From Pseudomonas sp. Root71 (GTDB taxonomy: Bacteria > Pseudomonadota > Gammaproteobacteria > Pseudomonadales > Pseudomonadaceae): a DNA stretch of 64,000 nucleotides. A model generated the notes under the pieces. It was not told where the DNA came from. It worked only from the letters and a program-made list of their open reading frames with translations, and made no database searches. Position 1 is the first letter of the stretch; each line of letters starts with the position of its first letter. This document shows positions 57,807 through 64,000 of the stretch, one piece after another. The translations under genes and the position numbers were made by a program. The stretch is taken from contig NZ_LMHY01000028.1 of the NCBI RefSeq assembly GCF_001429045.1, positions 233,996 through 297,995 of the forward strand, given 5' to 3'.

Positions 57807-58469
57807 ATGCCGCTGACTCTTTATTTCCATCCGCTCTCATCGTTCTGCCACAAAGCGCTCATCGCGCTCTATGAACTGGAAATCGAGTTTGAAAAAAGGA
57901 TCATCGACCTGGGAGACGAGGCTGACAGGGCCGAGCTACAAGCACTTTGGCCACTCTGCAAATTCCCGGTGATCCGCGATCACGACCGCCAACGGGACGT
58001 ACCCGAGTCGAGTGTGATCATTGAGTACCTGGACCGGCTTCACCCCGGCCAGGCACATCTGATTCCGGATGATTGGGAAACCGCGCTGGAAGTCCGCCTG
58101 TGGGATCGCTTTTTCGACCTGCACGTCCAGGTGCCGATGCAGAAGATCGTCGCTGACCGAATCAATGCCGCAAACGGCGACCTGACCCGCGAACGCGCCG
58201 CGCTGTTGACGGCGTACGGCATGTTTGAACGTCAGTTGGCCGCAAACACCTGGGCAGCCAGCGCCGCATTCAGCATGGCCGATTGCGCCGCCGCCCCGGC
58301 GCTGTTCTATGCCAGTACCCTTGTGCCGTTTCCCGCCGAACATCGCCACTTGAGTGCTTATTTCGACAGGTTGACCCAAAGGCCCTCGGTCAAGCGGGTG
58401 ATCGACGAGGCAAGGCCGTACTTTTCCTGGTATCCGTTTGCCGAGGCCATCCCGGAGCGCTTTCGGTAG
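57807..58469 (+). CDS. Glutathione S-transferase
   Basis: A 220-residue GST: N-terminal thioredoxin fold (LTLYFHPLSSFCHKALIALYELEIEFEKRIIDL, then VIRDHDRQRDVPESSVIIEYLDR with the cis-Pro/ESSVI glutathione site) and a helical C-terminal domain (FSMADCAAAPALFYASTLV). A Ser/Cys in SSFCHK takes the catalytic position. It is 90 bp after doxX and may be co-transcribed. Substrate unknown. Confidence 0.87.
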   Translation: MPLTLYFHPLSSFCHKALIALYELEIEFEKRIIDLGDEADRAELQALWPLCKFPVIRDHDRQRDVPESSVIIEYLDRLHPGQAHLIPDDWETALEVRLWDRFFDLHVQVPMQKIVADRINAANGDLTRERAALLTAYGMFERQLAANTWAASAAFSMADCAAAPALFYASTLVPFPAEHRHLSAYFDRLTQRPSVKRVIDEARPYFSWYPFAEAIPERFR

Positions 58470-58566
58470 TGGCGCCAGTGCTAGCGGGGAACGGGAGGCA
58501 AAAAACAATGAATCGACGAATAATTACCGTCGGTAGAGTGTTTTCTGATTAGGCAGGAATAAAAAA

Positions 58567-58641
58567 TGGCAGGGGCGGCTGGATTCGAACCAACGCATGG
58601 CAGGATCAAAACCTGCTGCCTTACCGCTTGGCGACGCCCCT
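58567..58641 (-). tRNA. tRNA-Gln(TTG)
   Basis: A 75-nt cloverleaf on the minus strand. The acceptor stem pairs AGGGGCG with CGCCCCT. The anticodon loop TTTTGAT gives anticodon TTG (58607-58609). The T arm GGTTCGAATCC is standard and CCA is encoded. A T-run directly follows, serving as terminator. Confidence 0.96.
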
Positions 58642-58947
58642 GTATCTGTTGCAATGAGTGCCTGGCACTCGCTTTCTTGAGTGGCAACAAGACCTGTTGC
58701 CTGCCTGCACGACTGGTTCCCTGAGGACCGCTGCAAGAGTGGGCGCAAATTTACCAACTTTTCCTTCATCTGGGAAGCCCAAACAAAAAAAATTGTTTAT
58801 TAAAACAGACGCTTAGTGTCGAGCCGAATCTCGGGGTGCTATCGGCGCACATTCACCCCGAACAGCTCTGCTACGCTTTTGCTTACTCGAATTGAATCGG
58901 GAATCGTTTATGCAACACCCTTCCCTTGCCATTTGAGGGCGCCAAAA
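58642..58947. other. 306 bp gap with tRNA promoter region and one palindrome
   Basis: GAGTGCC-t-GGCACTC (58656-58670) is a 7-bp inverted repeat 15-29 bp upstream of the tRNA 5' end. An AT-rich AAAAAAAATTGTTTATTAAAA stretch lies at about 58786-58805. No gene was found. Confidence 0.45.
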
Positions 58948-59391
58948 GTGAAAGGCAAATTACTGGGGGCCGCTGCAACCCTTCTGGTACTCGGGGCCGC
59001 GATTTATGGGTTGAACACCTGGGAGCACATCCAGGACCAGCGACAGGAAGCAGTCTGCAAGGCCGCCCGGGAGCATCTCAATAGCCTGGAAACCCAGGCG
59101 CGAGCCCTGGCCTCCGGGTTGTCGGTCGAAGCCTATGCCGAAGCCGAAAAAGCCGAGGCCGGCCAGTTGGTCATGGCACTCGATACCGCCAGGAATGAAG
59201 CCGAGGTCGATGCCGTCATCGACAAGCACGCCGCTGCCATCGAGGCGCAGATATCGGCCGAGGACGCTGAGGTCCAGTCCCGAGGCGAACAACCTTTCCT
59301 CGGTCAGGAACTGAAAAAGCAACGCATCCCCACCGACGTCAAACAGGAATTCAAACGCGCTGAAAAGGCCGTCGCCGACACCTGCGGATAG
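58948..59391 (+). CDS. Hypothetical exported or membrane-anchored helical protein
   Basis: A 147-residue protein from a GTG start at 58948 (GAGGG upstream). An N-terminal hydrophobic segment (LLGAAATLLVLGAAIYGLN) is followed by a charged, Ala/Glu-rich helical body (about 25-145) with two Cys far apart (VCKAAREHL and ADTCG at the end) that may form a disulfide. An ORF from 58816 is open in frame but lacks a ribosome-binding site. I do not recognise the family. Confidence 0.65.
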   Translation: MKGKLLGAAATLLVLGAAIYGLNTWEHIQDQRQEAVCKAAREHLNSLETQARALASGLSVEAYAEAEKAEAGQLVMALDTARNEAEVDAVIDKHAAAIEAQISAEDAEVQSRGEQPFLGQELKKQRIPTDVKQEFKRAEKAVADTCG

Positions 59392-59496
59392 TGTCGACCG
59401 CCAGCTCCACGCTTGTCGCCAGCGTCCAGACTTCAGCAAAAGCAGGTTTCAAGCAGGAACAGCTGAGTGCGCCGTTGCGACGCACTCGCCTACCAC

Positions 59497-61485
59497 TCAG
59501 TGCGGCGCGCGCGGGATGGTCTTGAGCAGGTCTTCGGGGCTGATGTGACCGACCACGCTGCCCGGTTGCGGCAAGTTGAGGATGTGGCCCTTCATCTTGC
59601 CGATGATGTGCATCTCGCAAGGCTTGCAGTCGAACTTCAGCGTCAACACTTCATCGCCGTGGATCAGCTGCATCGGCGCAACCTTGGTGCGCACGCCAGT
59701 CACGCCCTTGGCCTGTTTCGGGCACAGGTTGAAGGAGAAACGCAGGCAATGCTTGGTGATCATCACCGGCACCTCGCCGGTTTCCTCGTGGGCCTCGTAG
59801 GCCGCGTCGATCAGCTTGACGCCATGGCGGTGATAGAAGTCCCGGGCTTTCTGGTTGTAGACGTTGGCCAGGAACGACAGGTGCGAATCCGGGTACACCG
59901 GCGGCGGCGTGGTCTCGGCCTTGCGGCTGCCACGCGGGTGGGCGGCGATCCGCGCCTCGGTCAAGGCTTCAATCACTTCACGGCGCAAGGCCTTGAGCTG
60001 CGAGTTCGGGATGAAGTACGCCTGCGGCGCGTCCAGCTTGATATCGATGGCGTGGTACTGCGTTGTACCCAGTTGGCCGAGCAGATCCTGCAATTGCTCC
60101 AGCGCCTGTTCCGGCTTGTTGGCGGCACCGAACGGGCCAGCCAGGGTGACGCTGGCGCTGATGCCCTCTTCGCTGGTAGCGGTCAGTTCCAACTGGTCTT
60201 CACGCAGGCGAGCGACCCAGTTCAGGGCGATGCGACGCTCGGCTGAGGTCTTTTGCAGCGCCTGTTGCCAGTTGTGATCGAGATTGCGATTCAGCGGGTG
60301 ATTGGGGCGCAGTTTGTACATCCCCTCCGGCATCTCGTTGGGCTCGACGCGATAGCGATAGCGCTTCTCGCCGTCCTCCTCGAACTCGCCCTTGGGTTCG
60401 GCGATGTTGGCGCGGAAACCCACCACTTCGCGCTTGACCAGCACGTTGAGACCGTCGCCGTTGGACAGCGGCTCGTGCGTCACGACCTGCATGTCACGCT
60501 TGGCGACTTTCTCGACCACACCCACTGGCAGACCGGTGAAGGTCGGCGAGTCAAAGGCGCCGATATCGATCTTGCGGTCAGTGACGAAGTAATCGGTGCT
60601 GCCACGGTGGAAGGTTTTTTCCGGGTCGGGCAGGAAGAAGTGCGCGGTGCGGCCGCTGGATGCGCGGGCCAGGTCCGGGCGGTCTTCGAGCACGGCGTCG
60701 AGGCGCTGGCGGTAGTAGGCGGTGATGTTTTTCACATAGCCCATGTCCTTGTAGCGGCCCTCGATCTTGAACGAACGCACGCCGGCCTCGACCAGGGCGC
60801 GGATGTTGGCGCTCTGGTTGTTGTCCTTCATCGACAGCAGGTGCTTTTCGTAAGCGATCACCCCGCCCTTTTCGTCCTTGAGGGTGTACGGCAGACGGCA
60901 GGCCTGGGAGCAGTCGCCACGGTTGGCGCTGCGCCCGGTTTGCGCGTGGGAAATGTTGCACTGACCGGAAAACGCCACGCACAACGCGCCATGGATAAAG
61001 AACTCGATGGCCGCGTCGGTTTCGTCGGCGATGGCGCGGATCTCCTGGAGATTCAGCTCGCGGGCCAGCACCAATTGTGAGAACCCGGCCTGATCGAGGA
61101 ACTTCGCCCGCTCCAGGGTACGGATGTCGGTCTGGGTACTGGCATGCAGTTCGATCGGCGGAATGTCCAGTTCCATCACCCCCAGGTCCTGGACGATCAG
61201 CGCATCGACGCCAGCGTCGTACAACTGGTGGATCAGCTTGCGCGCCGGCTCCAGTTCGTTGTCGTGCAGGATGGTATTGATGGTGGTGAACACCCGGGCG
61301 TGGTAGCGACGGGCGAACTCCACCAATTGGGCGATATCGCTCACTTCGTTGCAGGCATTGTGGCGGGCGCCGAAGCTCGGGCCACCGATGTAGATGGCAT
61401 CGGCGCCATGCAAGATGGCCTCGCGGGCAATGGCGACATCGCGGGCAGGGCTGAGCAATTCCAGGTGATGTTTGGGCAAAGACAT
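59497..61485 (-). CDS. rlhA: U32-family RNA hydroxylation protein (RlhA-type)
   Basis: A 662-residue protein of peptidase family U32. The N-terminal half is a barrel (LELLSPARDVAIAREAILHGADAIYIGG). The cysteine cluster ALCVAFSGQC...RGDCSQACRLPY follows, then the U32 signature FKIEGRYKDMGYV. The C-terminal collagenase-like and tail domains hold KFDCKPCEMH. Length matches E. coli RlhA (about 650), which makes 5-hydroxycytidine at 23S rRNA position 2501, rather than TrhP (about 450). The ATG at 61485 has a poor ribosome-binding site in an A-rich stretch. Enzyme specificity is inferred from length. Confidence 0.75.
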   Translation of the reverse strand: MSLPKHHLELLSPARDVAIAREAILHGADAIYIGGPSFGARHNACNEVSDIAQLVEFARRYHARVFTTINTILHDNELEPARKLIHQLYDAGVDALIVQDLGVMELDIPPIELHASTQTDIRTLERAKFLDQAGFSQLVLARELNLQEIRAIADETDAAIEFFIHGALCVAFSGQCNISHAQTGRSANRGDCSQACRLPYTLKDEKGGVIAYEKHLLSMKDNNQSANIRALVEAGVRSFKIEGRYKDMGYVKNITAYYRQRLDAVLEDRPDLARASSGRTAHFFLPDPEKTFHRGSTDYFVTDRKIDIGAFDSPTFTGLPVGVVEKVAKRDMQVVTHEPLSNGDGLNVLVKREVVGFRANIAEPKGEFEEDGEKRYRYRVEPNEMPEGMYKLRPNHPLNRNLDHNWQQALQKTSAERRIALNWVARLREDQLELTATSEEGISASVTLAGPFGAANKPEQALEQLQDLLGQLGTTQYHAIDIKLDAPQAYFIPNSQLKALRREVIEALTEARIAAHPRGSRKAETTPPPVYPDSHLSFLANVYNQKARDFYHRHGVKLIDAAYEAHEETGEVPVMITKHCLRFSFNLCPKQAKGVTGVRTKVAPMQLIHGDEVLTLKFDCKPCEMHIIGKMKGHILNLPQPGSVVGHISPEDLLKTIPRAPH

Positions 61486-61620
61486 AATTTTTTTAGTCAG
61501 GCTTGTCACGGTCGAGGCGTGCATTGTAGCGGCGAAACGCCTGACCGGCACCCGAATGCTGCCGGGTGGTGTTTTGGCGGAGCGGGACATGTGCCCATTT
61601 CCGGATTCAACAAATAACTA

Positions 61621-61714
61621 CTGTGGGAGCGGGCTTGCCCGCGATTGCGCAATTTCAGTCGACATCAATGCCGACTGACACTCCGTCATCGCGGGCAAGC
61701 CCGCTCCCACAGGG
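61621..61714. repeat. REPIN between rlhA and ridA
   Basis: GTGGGAGCGGGCTTGCCCGC and its inverse with CGGGCAAGCCCGC, a substituted variant in which both copies carry the compensating change (GCCCGC/GCGGGC). This keeps the hairpin perfect. Confidence 0.9.
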
Positions 61715-61734
61715 GACTGCATCTATCGCGGCTA

Positions 61735-62115
61735 TCAGCCCTTGGCCGCCATCGCCGTCACTTCCACCCGCATCCCTTCAATCGCCAGGGACGCCACGCC
61801 AACTGCGGCGCGAACCGGCCATGGCTTGGCAAAAAAACGCTTGTAGACTTCGTTGAACGCGGCGCGGTCGGCCATGTCGGTGAGGTAGATGGTCAGGTGC
61901 ATCACGCGGTCCATGGAACTGCCGGCACGCTCCAGCGCGACCTTCAGCGCTTGCAGGGTGCATTCGCTTTGCAGGGTGATGTCGCCCAGTTCCAGGCTGC
62001 CGTCGGCGCGGGTGGGGATCTGGGTGGAGACCAGCACACCGGCGAAACCGACGACGTCGGAGGAAATCGAATCCGCATCGGGGTCGGGGGTAAAGGTCAG
62101 GTCGTGGTTTGCCAT
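61735..62115 (-). CDS. RidA family protein
   Basis: A 126-residue RidA/YER057c/UK114 member: GFAGVLVSTQIPTRADGSLELGDI, QSECTLQALKVALERAGSSMDRVMHLTIYLTDMADRAAFNEVY, RAAVGVASLAIEGMRVEVTAMA. The catalytic Arg common in RidA is present in PVRAAVGV. It may deaminate reactive imines. It forms a minus-strand pair with the NIPSNAP gene, 179 bp apart. Confidence 0.85.
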   Translation of the reverse strand: MANHDLTFTPDPDADSISSDVVGFAGVLVSTQIPTRADGSLELGDITLQSECTLQALKVALERAGSSMDRVMHLTIYLTDMADRAAFNEVYKRFFAKPWPVRAAVGVASLAIEGMRVEVTAMAAKG

Positions 62116-62294
62116 GGGGACTCTCTTGCTTGAAGTGATGAGGCTGGTGCCTTTGCGCGGCCAGTTTACAGGGCCATTGGCGGTCCGTCGCTAATCCAGG
62201 CCGGACGGCTGCTCGTGGCCCAGCCTCATGGCCTGCCGGCGACTGCACCGTACCGGCTGGATCGTTTCTGAGCCACGGTCGAGCCGAGCGCGGG

Positions 62295-62918
62295 TCATTG
62301 CAAGGGCGAGAACGTCGCGGGCAGGTAGATCGTCGAGCGCATGTCGCGCAGTTGCGGGCCGGAGTTTTCCGGCGGCCAGACGCCATCGGCGACCGCCTGG
62401 GTGCGTACTTGCAGGCGCTGTTCCAGGGTGCTCCACGGCCAGATGTGCAGATAGCGCGGCAGCGCGCCGTCGGTGGCGTAGAACGCCGCGTACACCGGCG
62501 AATATTGTTCGGCGGTCCGCGCTTCGATGGCGTTGCTCCAGCCCTCGAGGGTGGGCTGCAACCCGCTGCTGACCAGGTCATAGACGCGCAGTTCGTAGAA
62601 TGGACCGTGCTGGCCCGCGCTCAAGGGTTCGAGGAAGGGAAACAGTGTGTAGTTTTCGATGCGCAGATCGGTGATCAACTCGTTGATACCAAACGCCCCG
62701 CCTCCCAGCAGGAAACGCTCGCGCTCCGCTTGCCTCAGGTGTTCGTCGGCGTAGCCGCGCAGTACGGCGATCTGGTTCAACTGACCGATTTCCGAGGCCC
62801 AGCAGCCCATCAACACCCCGCCGACTTCCGGCTTCGCCAACTCTGCCTCGATGCGTACCAGCGCATCAGTCACTGTGCGCACCCGCACGGTAAAAGTGAT
62901 CAGTTCAAATAAACGCAT
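62295..62918 (-). CDS. NIPSNAP family protein, two-domain
   Basis: A 207-residue protein. ATG 62918 has GGAG upstream. Two ferredoxin-like NIPSNAP halves are suggested: FELITFTVRVRTVTDALVRIEAEL with QLNQIAVLRGYAD, and PFYELRVYDLVSSGLQPTLEGWSNAIEA with YLHIWPWSTLEQR. Function is unknown in bacteria; such proteins often accompany degradative enzymes. Confidence 0.75.
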   Translation of the reverse strand: MRLFELITFTVRVRTVTDALVRIEAELAKPEVGGVLMGCWASEIGQLNQIAVLRGYADEHLRQAERERFLLGGGAFGINELITDLRIENYTLFPFLEPLSAGQHGPFYELRVYDLVSSGLQPTLEGWSNAIEARTAEQYSPVYAAFYATDGALPRYLHIWPWSTLEQRLQVRTQAVADGVWPPENSGPQLRDMRSTIYLPATFSPLQ

Positions 62919-63177
62919 AGCGACTCCGCCCACCGGTTTGCCAAAAGCACACAGCCTAGGGCAGCCCCCGCCAGCGGGATATTGAGACGAACCCCATCGG
63001 CAACGGCATTTGCCGCAGTGTTCTAGGTAGTTTCTTTATTGGGATTGAAAAAGCGAAGCATCAGCTACCGGCCATTATCGGCCCAGCCGATTCAAACCTG
63101 CGAATTATCGATTTGTGCAGTGGTCCGTGGACCGCGAGCATGGCGTCACTTCCAACAACAAAAACCAAGGACCCGCC

Positions 63178-64000
63178 ATGACCGCCCGATTTCACAATCC
63201 AGTGGATACCCGCTTCGGCTGGGGCAGCCTGCAAGAGCTTGCCGCCATCACCGAACACCAGAACGTTGCCGTCGTGACCTTTCCCGAAGCCCGTGGCCTG
63301 GGGCTGGTGGATCGCCTTCAAGCGCTGCTGGGCGACCGCCTGGTCTACGTGATCGAAGATGTCCAGCCCAATCCCGATGTCGCGCAACTTCGCGCGACCT
63401 ATGAACGTTTCTGGCAAGAGGCCGGCGAATGCCACGCCGTGATTGCCGTCGGTGGCGGCAGTGCGATCGACACTGCCAAGGCACTGATTGTCGGCACCGA
63501 GTCAGGTCGCTTCGATGAGCTGCTGGCCTTGCTGGCAAGCGGCAAACCCTTCGTTCCGGTTCGCAGTAAACAGCTGATCGCTGCCCCGACCACGGCGGGC
63601 ACCGGCAGTGAGGTCACGCCCTGGGCGACGATCTGGGACGCGGCCAACCACAAGAAGTATTCCCTGCACCTGGACTGCACCTGGCCAAAGGTCGCGATCA
63701 TCGATCCGCAACTAATGCTCACGGTACCGGCCAGCGTCACCGTTTCCACCGGGCTGGATGCACTGTCCCACGCGCTGGAGTCGATCTGGAACATCAATGC
63801 CAACCCGCTTTCCGACACCTTCGCCATCTCTGCCATCGAGGACATCCTCGAATGCCTGCCCTTGCTGCGGAGTGACCTGTCCAATCAGGAGCTGCGCTCA
63901 CGGATGGCCCTCGCCGCACTCAAGGCCGGCATGGCGTTCTCCAACACCAAGACTGCACTGGCCCACTCCATTTCCTATGAGATGACCTTGCGCTTCGGCC
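63178..64000 (+). CDS. Iron-containing alcohol dehydrogenase (cut by right edge)
   Basis: An open frame from ATG 63178 (AAGGA upstream) to the window end, 274 residues so far, beginning MTARFHNPVDTRFGWGSLQ. NAD motif VIAVGGGSAIDTAKAL, then APTTAGTGSEVTPWATIWD and the metal-ligand helix TGLDALSHALESIWN, with a later His in ALAHSISYEM. The type III family is clear. It resembles phosphonoacetaldehyde reductases, but no phosphonate gene is in view to support that. Confidence 0.8.
   Translation, partial: MTARFHNPVDTRFGWGSLQELAAITEHQNVAVVTFPEARGLGLVDRLQALLGDRLVYVIEDVQPNPDVAQLRATYERFWQEAGECHAVIAVGGGSAIDTAKALIVGTESGRFDELLALLASGKPFVPVRSKQLIAAPTTAGTGSEVTPWATIWDAANHKKYSLHLDCTWPKVAIIDPQLMLTVPASVTVSTGLDALSHALESIWNINANPLSDTFAISAIEDILECLPLLRSDLSNQELRSRMALAALKAGMAFSNTKTALAHSISYEMTLRFG

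Overview
The window is chromosomal DNA of a fluorescent Pseudomonas (P. fluorescens/P. putida-type lineage). The evidence is gene content (pqq, ped/exa and bkd loci), high GC with strong third-position bias, and about fifteen paired REP elements of the 'GTGGGAGCGGGCTTGCTCGC' and 'GTAGGAGCTGCCGCAGGCTG' classes in the intergenic gaps. No phage, integrase, IS element, rRNA operon or CRISPR array was seen. The only tRNA is tRNA-Gln(TTG).

Region 1 (1-22.6 kb) is a complete periplasmic PQQ-dependent alcohol oxidation locus. Minus strand: ercS (cut by the left edge), ercA, pqqE-D-C-B-A, an acetaldehyde dehydrogenase (exaC/pedI), the PQQ alcohol dehydrogenase pedH, a periplasmic metallo-beta-lactamase-fold protein, a SoxYZ-like carrier, a MoxJ/XoxJ-like binding protein and cytochrome c550 (pedF). 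Plus strand: the alcohol-linked ABC system (binding protein, YVTN propeller, ATPase, permease), a CXXCW rhodanese-like protein and the LuxR-type regulator pedR2/agmR. Minus again: hybrid kinase pedS2, a FIST sensor protein overlapping it by 71 bp, and a porin. The dehydrogenase carries the Asp-x-Asp pair of lanthanide-dependent enzymes. The calcium-type pedE and the pedS1/pedR1 pair that lie between pedF and the ABC genes in P. putida are missing here. PqqA-E make the cofactor, PedH passes electrons to PedF, PedI oxidises the aldehyde, and PedS2/PedR2 probably control the set. A short palindrome family recurs upstream of several of these units.

Region 2 (22.8-28.1 kb) is a sulfide detoxification module (TauE/SafE exporter, sulfide:quinone oxidoreductase, SqrR/BigR-type persulfide sensor, Blh-type persulfide dioxygenase). 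It is followed by an AT-richer, probably acquired PI-PLC-like gene.

Region 3 (28.2-35.2 kb) is branched-chain amino acid catabolism: bkdR, divergent from bkdA1-bkdA2-bkdB-lpdV, then ilvE with a textbook terminator.

Region 4 (35.2-45.2 kb) holds an ArsR-type regulator divergent from an unusual P450, a dmeR-dmeF cobalt/nickel efflux pair, an FKBP, a PAS-GGDEF cyclase, a probable trans-aconitate uptake/isomerisation pair with a LysR gene, and a KefB/C-type antiporter.

Region 5 (45.4-64 kb) holds an AlkD-like HEAT protein, a LysR gene divergent from a GMC oxidoreductase and an MFS transporter, DUF427, topoisomerase III preceded by a LexA-like box, a GNAT protein, a small conserved protein with a structured leader, a ProA-like aldehyde dehydrogenase, DoxX, a GST, tRNA-Gln, an RlhA-type U32 protein, RidA, a NIPSNAP protein, and the start of an iron-containing alcohol dehydrogenase cut by the right edge. 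All assignments come from reading the sequence and from family knowledge; no database search was run.
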